A DNA stretch of 64,000 nt from Reticulitermes speratus (taxonomy: Eukaryota > Arthropoda > Insecta > Blattodea > Rhinotermitidae). Position 1 is the first letter of the stretch. Each line of letters begins with the position of its first letter. Both the position numbers and the translations under genes were made by a program. Of this stretch, positions 23,286 to 34,207 are shown piece after piece. The notes beneath the pieces are model-generated. The model searched no databases. It saw only the letters and a program-made list of their open reading frames with translations, and was not told the DNA's origin. The DNA lies in contig JAJKFL010000237.1 in NCBI GenBank assembly GCA_021186555.1, positions 43,508,483 to 43,572,482 on the forward strand, read 5' to 3'.

Positions 23286-23522
23286 TTTCTTTGAAGGTTC
23301 CCAGGCTTCGCCCGCTTGTCCTTCTGCAAAACAGTATTAAGATGAAGATGAGTATGGAGCATTGGTGGAATGACACTGTGTGGGGAAAACCGAAGTATTG
23401 GGAGAAACCCCTGTCCCAGTGCCACTTTGTCCACCACAAATCCCACATGGACTGACCCGGAATCGAACCCGGGCCTCCGCGTTGAGAGGCCGGCGACTGA
23501 CCGCCTGAGCCATGGCGCGGCC
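23286..23522 (-). mobile_element. SINE family 3, full length, unexpanded (reference copy)
   Basis: The minus-strand head has A box 'gccatggctcaggcggtcag' and B box 'ccgggttcgattccggg'. The body has 'ggcactgggacagg' and a single copy of the 'tggagcattggtgg' segment; the tail is 'ccaggcttcgcccgcttgtc' (plus-strand reading). This copy shows what the SINE looks like without the 91-bp amplification. Confidence 0.85.
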
Positions 23523-23523
23523 T

Positions 23524-23718
23524 CGGAAGTTAATCTACATTCATTCATTCTGCAGTCTGTCTTACGACAGGTCCGTAGCCTCTTCCAAAGCGAGTTCTCC
23601 ACACAGTGCGATCTAGTGCTTCCTCTCTTTTCCTTAAGGTCATCCAGTAGCTGTTTACCTCTTCTTCCTCGTCTTCTCGTCACTTCTATCCTTCCCTCTC
23701 TGTCTTCCCATAATATCT
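23524..23718 (-). mobile_element. LINE family B 3' end fragment
   Basis: The minus strand reads RRRGRRGKQLLDDLKEKRG, with a matching nucleotide stretch 'ctgcagtctgtcttacgaca' also at 56630. It directly abuts the SINE. From 23719 to 24261 nothing is recognised. Confidence 0.7.
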
Positions 23719-24261
23719 AACAATTCAGTTCGTACCTCACAGAGAACACAGGTTTCGCTTTCTTTTTTCCACGAGTTACGCATCCTGCACTGTGTAAGTA
23801 GAAGTGTCCACACTAGCAGTCACGTTCAAGGCACGGTACGGTCACGGTCAGACAAAGGATCTTTCCCAGACCGTGAGCGGACCTCACACGTGCCGAAATT
23901 ACACTGCAGCAAACAGTCAGAACTTCTCAGAAGTACTTGACCACCCGCCATATTTATTAACAAACTAAGTCACGCAAAAGCCGTTCGTTTGAACTGGCAC
24001 AAACGAGATATATATATTTGGCAAGTCATACAGCGACCGTTCATGTTGTTTGCTGCGTTAAAAGAGCAACTGAGCGGAGACGGGATCCTGCTGAAGTGTG
24101 CGACCGTTCTGAAATACGTTTACAGAACCGGTTACTTCGTATTGATGAAACACAATACGAGAACACGTTGGTACAGCGCGACGTAACAGCGTCTTGCAGA
24201 CAGAGCAACAGTCTGCTAGCAACAGCAAACCAACTGAACCCCTGTGACATTTCACATCTTA

Positions 24262-24460
24262 CCGAGTGGTCACTATATGTACCATAATGTTTAACATTCA
24301 ACAATTCTACGTTCTGCCCACACAGTGTATTTATGTGTTTTGTGTGGATCTCAGAACAAACAGCCATTATTTCACTGTACAACATTAACTGACTGGTTTG
24401 TATAACTGAGACGGAGTGTGTTTACTGCGCGGTACGGACTGTATTTATGTACAATGTACA
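24262..24460 (+). mobile_element. 114-bp element, copy 7 (short, one to two units)
   Basis: Has the conserved end 'attctacgttctgcccacac' and one full unit, then is cut off where copy 8 begins. Confidence 0.65.
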
Positions 24461-24470
24461 TTAACCCTCT

Positions 24471-25384
24471 AAAGCCCAGTGGTTACTATATGTACCACCA
24501 TGTTTAACATTCAACAATTCTACGTTCTGCCCACACAGTGTATTTATGTGTTTTGTGTGGATCTCAGAACAAACAGCCATTATTTCACTGTACAACATTA
24601 ACTGACTGGTTTGTGTAACTGAGACGGAGTTTGTTTACTGCGCGGTACGGACTTTATTTATGTGTTTTGTGTGGATCTCAGAACAAACAGCGATTATTTC
24701 ACTGTACAACATTAACTGACTGGTTTGTATAACTGAGACGGAATGTGTTTACTGCGCGGTACGGACTGTATTTATGTGTTTTGTGTGGATCTCAGAACAA
24801 ACAGCGATTATTTCACTGTACAACATTAACTGACTGGTTTGTGTAACTGAGACGGAGTGTGTTTACTGCGCGGTACGGACTGTATTTATGTGTTTTGTGT
24901 GGATCTCAGAACAAACAGCGATTATTTCACTGTACAACATTAACTGACTGGTTTGTGTAACTGAGACGGAGTTTGTTTACTGCGCGGTACGGACTTTATT
25001 TATGTGTTTTGTGTGGATCTCAGAACAAACAGCCATTATTTCACTGCACAACATTAACTGACTGGTTTGTGTAACTGAGACGGAGTTTGTTTACTGCGCG
25101 GTACGGACTGTATTTATGTGTTTTGTGTGGATCTCAGAACAAACAGCGATTATTTCACTGTACAACATTAACTGACTGGTTTGTATAACTGAGACGGAGT
25201 GTGTTTACTGCGCGGTACGGACTGTATTTATGTGTTTTGTGTGGATCTCAGAACAAACAGCCATTATTTCACTGTACAACATTAACTGACTGGTTTGTAT
25301 AACCGAGACGGAGTGTGTTTACTGCGCGGTACGAGCTGAATCTTTATATATAATTCAGGTTAACGTTCATCTTTAAACGGTTAC
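24471..25384 (+). mobile_element. 114-bp satellite array in TTAA-type element, copy 8 (best ends)
   Basis: Begins 'ttaaccctctaaagccc'; ends 'atctttaaacggttac'. The reverse of the right end, GTAACCGTTTAAAGAT, mirrors the left end TTAACCCTCTAAAGCC. About 7 units lie between. Some units carry 'cagccattatttc' rather than 'cagcgattatttc', interspersed rather than clustered. 25385-26279 shows nothing I recognise. Confidence 0.75.
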
Positions 25385-26279
25385 AGATTTTTCGACTTCC
25401 CTGATTCTGAAAGAAATATCTTGAAGAGTTAGATAGGCCCGCTAGGTTAGTCACAGTCAACATGACAGCTGCTGTTTCCGCAGTCGTCTGTGCCTAACTT
25501 AGCCTACACAAACACGTACCCAAGGAAACCAACTTCACTCCGTACCCCTACCAATACGTACGGTAGCCACAGCTGTTAAACCGACATGCAAGTATACAGT
25601 ACGGTTACTGTATGCGATTCGAATCCTCATTTCAAATAATTTTTTAGTTACGTGATTAAGCTTCAGTGTTATACCCTGTTCAAAGTTGCACACCCTGTAC
25701 AAAGAGCTGTACAGTGACTCAGTGTACCGCCGTTAACACGGGTACTTCGGTCACTGCAGCACCAGCAACTGCACAATCGCTCCTGACCAGCTGAGTTCTG
25801 TGCAGTCACGGAGTTAGTTCAATACGGAACAGTACAAGGGACAGCGGAGTTTCACAGCCTGCAGACGGAAGGCAGCTGCTCGCTGCACAACGTTTGTACT
25901 GATCCAACAGTCAACATGGCGACACATCACACAATGTTGCCAGTAAACTGCTGACAGTGTCAAAGCTGATCACCAACTGCCTTTGTATGATGCCACAAAT
26001 CCTCAACAGTAACCAGAGCATGTTTCCATAACAACTATTACGGTATAACGTTGCCCTCTACATCTTGGTCTAGAATTAGCCTCCTTCCACAAAATAGAAC
26101 ACACATATTTCCATGCAGATTACGGTTGAACGGTTTGACGACTGCATCACTGTAAATGTCAGCGCGGTGCAGATCAGAGCCGTTTTAACACACTTCTGGG
26201 CCCAACAAAAGACAAATGTGGAGACCCTGCCTATGTACAGCCCTGAACTATCAATGAAGACACAGCATAAGATTAAAAA

Positions 26280-26525
26280 AAACTCCATGGAATAAAGTCC
26301 TTCTTCAGAAGCTGACAGTTCCTCAGCTAGTCAAGCAATTTCCCCATATTTTATAAAACACGAAGCCCTCCACGTGTTCCTATCCTGAAGAAGATTAATC
26401 GCACCCACGCCCTGCTACGTATTCCTTGAAGATCCAATTTAGTAATACCCTGCCATCTGCGTCTACGTCTTCCAAGTAGCCTCTTTCCCTCAGGTTCCCC
26501 CATGTAAACCTTGTATGCAGGTCTC
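26280..26525 (-). mobile_element. LINE family A 3' end fragment
   Basis: 'agctgacagttcctcagcta' and the following 240 bp align to 37550-37800; more diverged, with a run of A at the 3' end side (26276-26282). Confidence 0.7.
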
Positions 26526-26547
26526 TTATTATTATTATTATTATTTT
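26524..26547. repeat. (TTA)n microsatellite
   Basis: Seven or so ATT/TTA trinucleotides. Confidence 0.85.
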
Positions 26548-26632
26548 AAGCTACTGTCACACAAGCAACACTGCACATAGACTTTTACAATTTACATAAA
26601 GACACATCATAAAAAATATATATTATATATAT

Positions 26633-26815
26633 AAAGGTAAAGGTCACCCTAGAACAGGTCACGAAGGCCCAGAAGGGGAGTAGAAGTATAGCTCTACTCT
26701 TTCTTTAACCTCGGCGCTATATGGGGTAGGTGTTCAACTCCAAGCCCCGGCCGCTTTACCCCCGGGAATGACCCGGTACCATTGTACCGGAGGCTGGGTA
26801 GGCCTCAGGGCCGGA
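26633..26815 (-). mobile_element. SINE family 2, head-truncated
   Basis: 3' tail 'aaaggtaaaggt' (reverse of TTTACC repeats), then 'agaaggggagtagaag' and 'ccggccgctttaccccc' matching 55045-55345 in reverse; it stops before the tRNA-like head. Confidence 0.8.
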
Positions 26816-26914
26816 TTATATATATTAATGAGTATAAAATTATTAGTTTTACATAATCTTAAAAATTTCAGAGAAATTACTTTACAATTCAGAACTCAAA
26901 AACACTTAACATAC

Positions 26915-28598
26915 AGTACATTACACGCTGTACAAGTATATTACACGCTGTACAAGTATATTACACGCTGTACAAGTACATTACACGCTGTACAAGTATA
27001 TTACACGCTGTACAAGTACATTACACGCTGTACAAGTACATTACACGCTGTACAAGTACATTACACGCTGTACAAGTATATTACACGCTGTACAAGTATA
27101 TTACACGCTGTACAAGTATATTACACGCTGTACAAGTATATTACACGCTGTACAAGTACATTACACGCTGTACAAGTATATTACACGCTGTACAAGTACA
27201 TTACACGCTGTACAAGTATATTACACGCTGTACAAGTACATTACACGCTGTACAAGTACATTACACGCTGTACAAGTATATTACACGCTGTACAAGTATA
27301 TTACACGCTGTACAAGTATATTACACGCTGTACAAGTACATTACACGCTGTACAAGTATATTACACGCTGTACAAGTACATTACACGCTGTACAAGTATA
27401 TTACACGCTGTACAAGTACATTACACGCTGTACAAGTACATTACACGCTGTACAAGTATACGTGTACAATACATACGCTGTACAAGTACATTACACGCTG
27501 TACAAGTACATTACACGCTGTACAAGTACATTACACGCTGTACAAGTACATTACACGCTGTACAAGTACATTACACGCTGTACAAGTACATTACACGCTG
27601 TACAAGTTACATTACACGCTGTACAAGTACATTACACGCTGTACAAGTACATTACACGCTGTACAAGTACATTACACGCTGTACAAGTACATTACACGCT
27701 GTACAAGTACATTACACGCTGTACAAGTACATTACACGCTGTACAAGTACATTACACGCTGTACAAGTACATTACACGCTGTACAAGTACATTACACGCT
27801 GTACAAGTACATTACACGCTGTACAAGTACATTACACGCTGTACAAGTATATTACACGCTGTACAAGTACATTACACGCTGTACAAGTATATTACACGCT
27901 GTACAAGTACATTACACGCTGTACAAGTACATTACACGCTGTACAAGTACATTACACGCTGTACAAGTATATTACACGCTGTACAAGTACATTACACGCT
28001 GTACAAGTACATTACACGCTGTTACAAGTACATTACACGCTGTACAAGTATATTACACGCTGTACAAGTACATTACACGCTGTACAAGTACATTACACGC
28101 TGTACAAGTACATTACACGCTGTACAAGTACATTACACGCTGTACAAGTACATTACACGCTGTACAAGTACATTACACGCTGTACAAGTACATTACACGC
28201 TGTACAAGTACATTACACGCTGTACAAGTACATTACACGCTGTACAAGTACATTACACGCTGTACAAGTACATTACACGCTGTACAAGTATATTACACGC
28301 TGTACAAGTACATTACACGCTGTACAAGTACATTACACGCTGTACAGATAACGCTGTACAAGTATTACACGCTGTACAAGTATATTACACGCTGTACAAG
28401 TACATTACACGCTGTACAAGTACATTACACGCTGTACAAGTAATTACACGCTGTACAAGTACATTACACGCTGCTACAAGTAATACACGCTGTACAAGTA
28501 CATTACACGCTGTACAAGTACATTACACGCTGTACAAGTACATTAGTCGCTGTACAAGTAATTACACGCTGTACAAGTATATTACACGCTGTACAAGT
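26915..28598. repeat. 20-bp tandem array, about 84 copies
   Basis: Unit 'ttacacgctgtacaagtaca', exactly 20 bp for long stretches, with a C/T dimorphism at the next-to-last base ('gtaca' or 'gtata'). T-type units cluster in 26940-27460; C-type dominate afterwards. Interrupted at 27456-27480, with single-base indels after 28340. Because 20 bases need three units to return to frame, the plus strand is open for hundreds of codons (26768-28351); I do not regard this as a gene. 28599-30128 has no recognised feature. Confidence 0.95.
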
Positions 28599-30128
28599 TT
28601 CATGTTGCTGCATTATTGAACTCAGAGCAGCAGTCTGACAACAAGTACACAAACACGTAGTGCCTGAGGATGAGCAAATAAACAGATCAACGCACGTCGC
28701 GGCAATAAGTGGCAAATATTGCATGTAAGTTGCAAAACGTTATGCGAAACACTGACAGCGTAATACAGCACCACTGTGGATGTTTGAGCTGCTCGCAGCA
28801 GTGTCGTTAAACAATCCATTCTTGGCCTCTGCATCATTCGGCAAATATGTCTCGACATTTAAAAAAAAATCGTAGTGCCTTCAATTTCGGTGTCAAGCAG
28901 TACAAGAAGAACGTGCGACTCGCCCAACGACACGACACAGTGTCACGTACCATTCTGCTGTGACATATTCATATTCTGTGCACTAAATATAAAATTATGG
29001 CAGGAATCCATCATGGCCATCTTGGTACTCTGAACTCAACATCACGTCTAGATGATCATCATACCTAATATGTTGCACAGTTTTCCTCAGTACACCCAGA
29101 AAACAAGCTACTACAGCTCCACTTCCCGTCCCCTTCACTAACATCACTGCAGTCCTTGTAAAACGAGAGACAGAAAACCATGAAAAGAATAAAAATTCTA
29201 ACACTCACTAGCGAGACCGCAAAGCATGTTGGTAGAAAGAGGTTCAACGCGTACAGAAAAGCATCATGGAGTTCACAAAATATACGTGGCACGCGACTTG
29301 CATTAGTAAATGATTACAGCCTGAAGTACGTTACACATTGGTACAGAGAATGCACATACAGGGCAATATACTTCACAATATACTAAAGAGAAAAGCAGTG
29401 AATTTTATATCTCAGTGAATATAAATGAAGTATGCTGTACGTGTCCTTCCGTCCTGACTACATGCATGACGACAGACAGAAAGATGCACAATATGTGTCT
29501 TCTGTAAGTTACAGAAGTTCTAAATCAGTTGGGCAAGCTCAAACACAGGAAACGGACACATTGCCATAATACGAAGCGCAACTAAGGTTATGAACTATGA
29601 AACATGAAATATTTGACGGTGCACCCTAAAATCAGATACACGCATGAAACATTTAGGAAACTCACAAATTGCAATCACAAAATTAACAGATTATTGTAAC
29701 CGGTTCTGAAATAAAAAAAAGGATGAGAGTAATATCATTGCTTTAGGGGGAGCAATCAGACGGAATGCCACGCTAGACACTTATTTAGTTGTACGAGGGC
29801 CTGACACCCTCTAGACACACACACGGACGCCTGTAGTTGCACCAAACGTGTCCTCCTCACACAAATGACAGACATAAAACAAAGTGAAATGCATGCGTTT
29901 TCTTAACTTCCACTTGCAGAGGCAATCAGATGCACTAAGCCACACCCCTGACCATCAAAATCATAAACCTTTCAAAACACAAAGATTATAAGAACTTCAA
30001 GGTGTGCATTTCAACCTTACAAATCTTAACCAAATTCAGAACTGTACAGCAACTGACACACTCGACATATGAAACGTTTCGCAAAGTATTTCCAACATGT
30101 GTGATTGAAGGCTTCCGCCGTGGTCGTA

Positions 30129-30300
30129 ACAGTGCATAAAATCTTCTGGGTTGTTACCCGGCTTCGTTTTATGGTGCATGACCAACGTTTTGGGATCACT
30201 TGTTCATCCCATCTTCAGGTTCAAGGCCCTGAAGATGGAAACGTTGTTCATACGCCATAAAACGAAGCCGGGTAACAACCCAGAAGATTTAATGCACTGT
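30129..30300. mobile_element. Foldback element, family B-related
   Basis: 'gtgcataaaatcttctgggt' is mirrored by 'acccagaagatttaatgcac'. The inner part has 'ctgaagatgg' and AAAAC/GAAAC remnants of the hammerhead-like core, but one arm has lost stem II and the other has AAAAC in place of GAAAC. Confidence 0.75.
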
Positions 30301-30902
30301 TTCCAACATTTTTCTCTCACCTCAAGCATAAAAGATAAACTGCACTAAAGAGAACAAAGCTGATAATGACGACTGTGGTCTTCTGGGATGTGACACTGTG
30401 TACGTTGATAGACAGACATGAACATACTGCCTCCATCATCTACCCTAAAGACGAAGGCCTGTCTGTCAAACTACACAGTGTCACGTCCCACACTAACGTA
30501 GCGTTGATATTCACTGCCATGAAACCCTCAAACCTCAAAAGCAAAACAATTATAATCTTCATAAAGCAGCATTTACAGTTTGTCTGGACAATTACGTGAC
30601 ATTTTGGCATTCTGACTCAAATGAAAGACAGTGATGCAACACTGAAAGCTCCGACAACTTTCAGACATCGCAAGGTTTGAGGTTCTCACAGTGGTGCTGT
30701 CATGCATTCAGAACTGCCGGTACGTGACGCCGTGTCACTGGGAACGTGGTTCCTGAAGTTTCTGGGCATTACGTTGCCTTCATCATCAGGGCCAAGCAGT
30801 CCGGACTGCTCGCCTCTGCACATGAAGGCACCGGGCACCACGCACCCAATGACAGAGCTTCACGTCCCAGCTGGCTGTGCGAAGTGTCGCTGCGATTCCT
30901 AC

Positions 30903-32369
30903 CTTCTTCTCGGTCAGCTTCTCGCAGCGTCTCATCTTGCAGATCTGATGGCTCTTGTCGTTCCTACAAGGAGCGCAATCTCCACAGTTATCCTTGCGCT
31001 GACAGCCTGTGCATTCGCCACATCTCTTGCGTTTCTTCTTGACGGGCTTCTCGCCTTCACTATCCGAGACGGAGGGAGTGTTGGAACTCGGCTGAAGGGG
31101 CGACTTAAATCCGGCTGTGCTAGACACAGCCGCCACTTGTCCAGAGCTTTCTACGCTGCTGCTTCCAGCTCCATCACTCTCTGTCGAGCTCTCCAGTGAT
31201 GATGCTCGCACTTTCCGACGCTCTTTCTTCCTCGAGTCTGTACCACGTGGAGGGCTGTCACTGTACTTCAGTCCATCGGCTCCCATTTTGTTAACATCCA
31301 GAACACCCATTGGGTTCTGAAAATTGCTATGGTGCAGTTGTGTCAGCTGCTGAGGAGGCATCTTATAGTCTGTTGTCACCAAGGTCACTGGCTCTGTCTT
31401 GACTACTGTTAGAACCGTTGGCGCATTTTGTGGCACAAGTGTGTTGCCCTGCTGCAGCAGGGTGGTGGAGTTTGGTGGGGCAAGAGTGATTTGATGAGGA
31501 TGGTGGTGAAACTGAGCATTGCTTAAAGTTGTGACAGTTGGCTGGTTATTCAAAGAATGTGCTGATCCAAATGGTTGTGTGTGAGCAAACAGCTGGATGT
31601 GACGCTCATCCAGGAACTGCTGTTGGATTGAAGGAATCTCTCTGGCTTGAACAGGAGCAGGAACCAACGGGTAACCTGGCCGAGGATTCACGGCAGACAA
31701 AGTGTGGAAACTGGGAAGGCCGGAAGACGACGAGGAAGGTGAAGGTGAAGCAGCTGTGAGGGTTGTCAAAACCTCCCCATTGTTGCCTGTCACTGTTTGC
31801 TCTTGTGGGAAAGCATTAAATTGTGACTGGAAAGACGGAAGCTTATTTGCTGCTGCAGACGCAGAGAAAGAATCAGTGAAAGCCGGGATAGCAGTGGGGG
31901 CTGCTGGGGCAATTGACTTGAGTAGTGTATCATGATGAAAACCGTCTGGAGCTTTGCTCTCCCAGGGGCGGTACTGGGGCTGTGGTACCAGCATCGGTAG
32001 CCCATCTCCACGGTCAAGCAGTCTTCCGGTGAGGCCTTCGTAATAGTCCCAGGAGGAGATGTCCAGAAGCCGGCCAGTCAGACCCTCTCCAAAAGCATCT
32101 CCAGCAAGTCTGGACCCCAAACCTTCAGTTACATCCGCTGCAGAGAACGAGCTGAACGGTGGAAGACCTGAAGACGAAGATGACTTGGATGCACCGTTTA
32201 CATCACCTCCTGTGAACTCGTCTTTATAGCCACCTGTGTCTTGGACGGTGGAGGATGGAGTTGGAGGCTGTGAGGGGGGTTGTTGCTGGTAGTTACCACC
32301 CCCACCACCTCCAGTCCCTGGATAGGCAGAGCCCAGGGAATCTGGACCCTGGCTCCCCCCCTCACTCAT
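30903..32369 (-). CDS. Tet: Tet N-terminal coding exon with CXXC zinc finger (partial gene)
   Basis: The exon encodes 489 residues from an ATG at 32369 to a splice donor. Residues 1-440 are low complexity: a Gly run near 19-25, Gln/Pro-rich 28-40, a His-rich stretch, then a Ser-rich acidic region. Residues 444-489 are a basic patch (KKKRKR) and a CXXC zinc finger with eight cysteines: C-x2-C-x2-C, then C-x2-C-x2-C, then two distal Cys (QIC, RRC). These ligate two zinc ions and bind CpG DNA in the family. The ending CEKLTEKK and the segment [10 protein letters not shown] are what I know from insect Tet, which oxidises 5-methylcytosine (and acts on 6mA or RNA 5mC in flies) in the nucleus. The catalytic domain is not in the window. 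The donor is AAG/GTAGGA at 30903/30902, phase 0; reading past it gives unrelated sequence. The motif EGLTGRLLD occurs twice (about residues 95 and 111). CXXC is near certain; Tet rather than another CXXC protein is likely. Confidence 0.8.
30924..31022 (-). other. Tet: CXXC zinc-finger domain (residues 450-482 of the Tet exon)
   Basis: All eight zinc-ligand cysteines are present in the order [22 protein letters not shown]. The short Lys-Arg patch just before it is typical of CXXC fingers. Nothing is missing or truncated inside the domain. Confidence 0.9.
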
Positions 32370-32475
32370 CTCCAGCTCATGATTTGAGGCCCCCTACACA
32401 TCGCCCCCCCATGTGCACACCAGTTGAACAAGCCACTGTTGTTTTCTGGATTCTTCTTACACTTCATGCAAAAAT
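32370..32475 (-). other. Tet: 5' part of the Tet exon (5' UTR or upstream coding), with splice acceptor
   Basis: On the minus strand a pyrimidine tract followed by CAG ends at 32476-32478 and makes a good acceptor, so the exon probably starts at 32475. The 106 bases before the ATG are open in a different frame and would read DFCMKCKKNPENNSG and on, until a stop near the ATG. In the ATG's own frame there is a TAG a few codons upstream. A one-base change in the G5 run at 32390-32394 would join the two frames. So either this is 5' UTR, or the assembly has a homopolymer error and the coding region continues upstream. Confidence 0.5.
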
Positions 32476-32734
32476 CTGGGAAAGAAAGGAACACGTGAGT
32501 ACATGTGTACTGACATAGAGAATATAAGTCAGCTTAAATATGCACAGCAGCATTCATGAACACACACCACCAGTAAGCAGTCCAGGAAGAACAGGCAATG
32601 CAACGACTGTTCTTCATGGACTGATTACCCTTGCAGACGTAGGTGATACAAGCCTTCGAAACATCGGGAACCACACACACACAACATGCCAGAAGATTTG
32701 AATACTTTAATAACTTATCTCAGCATTATGCAGC

Positions 32735-32815
32735 TGGCATAGCTCAGTCACTACAGTAACTAAGCTAGGGGCTGAAAGACCTGATAGTTGGCATTCGATT
32801 GGTGCCAGGAAACGT
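32735..32815 (+). mobile_element. tRNA-like SINE head, diverged
   Basis: 'ggcatagctcagtcactac' resembles an A box region and 'gcattcgattggtgcc' a B box at normal spacing. No body of a known family follows. 32476-32734 and 32816-33325 hold nothing else recognised. Confidence 0.4.
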
Positions 32816-33329
32816 TTTAGGCGCCTTAGCAAAATTGTGAAAAGTGACCGTTAGCTTTGTCATGTATGTCTGTCCGCCGCATGGAGAAACTAGGCTCCCA
32901 CTGAATGGATTTTCATTAAATCTGAGGTGAGTATTTTTCGAAATCTGTCGAGAAAGTTCAAGTTTTATTAAAATCTGAGAGAATAACAGATAATTTACAT
33001 GAAGACCTACGTACATTTATGACAATATCTCGCTCATTTCTTCTTATAATGAGAAATGTTTCAGACAAAACTTGTAGAGAAAATCAAAACACACATTTTA
33101 TGTTCAATAACTTTTTCCCGAAAATCGTGCCGTTTATGAGATAATGTGGAAAAATGTGGTACAGCCAGACAGGCCACAGATGACAATATAATACGGCGCG
33201 TGCGCTGTGCATGCTGGATAACTACGGCTACAGACACACACTCAGAATATGTAATACTTATTGCTTTTCCACGGCAACAATGGTTACGCGAACGCGCCTC
33301 AATGTTACGTCATACGCACACTACCCATC

Positions 33330-33500
33330 TGTCCGAAACGTCCAGACCGGCTCTGAGCCCCACACACAGCCTATTCAATGAACACCGCTGGAACTACTCC
33401 CAGGTGACAAGTGGCCAGTCAGTCAGGCCAACTACTCACCCCCAACCCAGTATCAAGGATACGAACTCGTGGAGCCATGCCTCCACTCCCTATTCTTCAT
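33330..33500 (+). mobile_element. SINE family 2-like body, diverged
   Basis: 'gtccagaccggctctgagcc' and 'ccctattcttcatgacg' align to the family 2 body (17440-17600, 55140-55300); head missing. 33501-36106 has no gene I can support. Confidence 0.45.
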
Positions 33501-34137
33501 GACGTCGTACTTAAGCACAGGGGCATATATACCTTCACCCCTCAGCAATTTAATTAATTAAGTAATTAAGAATTAGGCGTTCGCGTTACATTTATTCCGT
33601 GTAAGGAAGACGTCGGTAACTGGCGTTAGCTCATGTGACGTCGAGCGATGACGTAATTAGCGACAGGAAGGAGTCGGGTGCTGTCTGGAGGGCCTGAATA
33701 AAACCACAAATGGCGTCAGTTAGAATAAAAGGTCTCCGGGCCGGGATTTGAACCTAGGACATCGCGAATTCGAAGCAGAAGCGGTACTACGTCGACTGGG
33801 GCTTTCGACTAAGCTGACGTCATCACTGTGCTAGCTCAGATATCATCATCATCATCATCGTTTGTGTAACTTCCGTTGTATGTATTTTGTGCTAACCTTT
33901 GTGCCGTTAAACCAGCATACCAAGAAATAAGAACGGAACTGATCGACTGTGACAAAGTTGTGCGTGTGCTTAGTGTCGTTATCATGAATACGCGTCGAAA
34001 AATGGAGGTATACTTCCACACAGTGACCGTCAGCTTCACGTTCCGGTCTCTTTGCCTTCAGGGAAAATTCGCCCGGTAGCCATTGGAAAAAAGGCTGTGT
34101 GGAACACAGATCCGATCTGAATGCTACGCCCAAGAGA

Positions 34138-34207
34138 AAGCGAACCTAGTGGGAATCGAACACGAGTTATCTAACTCAGAGCCTAGTCACTATACTACCT
34201 GAGCTAT
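34138..34207 (-). mobile_element. tRNA-like SINE head (isolated)
   Basis: Reverse reading gives 'tagctcaggtagtatagtg' (A box region) and 'gttcgattccc' (B box) at tRNA spacing, but the acceptor stem does not pair well, so it is a SINE remnant rather than a tRNA gene. Confidence 0.5.

Noticed and set aside
26768..28351. 527-codon open frame on the plus strand
   Set aside because: It is the 20-bp array read through; the peptide has a strict 20-residue period and other frames are equally open.
33735..33835. Possible tRNA-like SINE head
   Set aside because: A B box-like 'gggatttgaacct' is present but no A box at the right distance.
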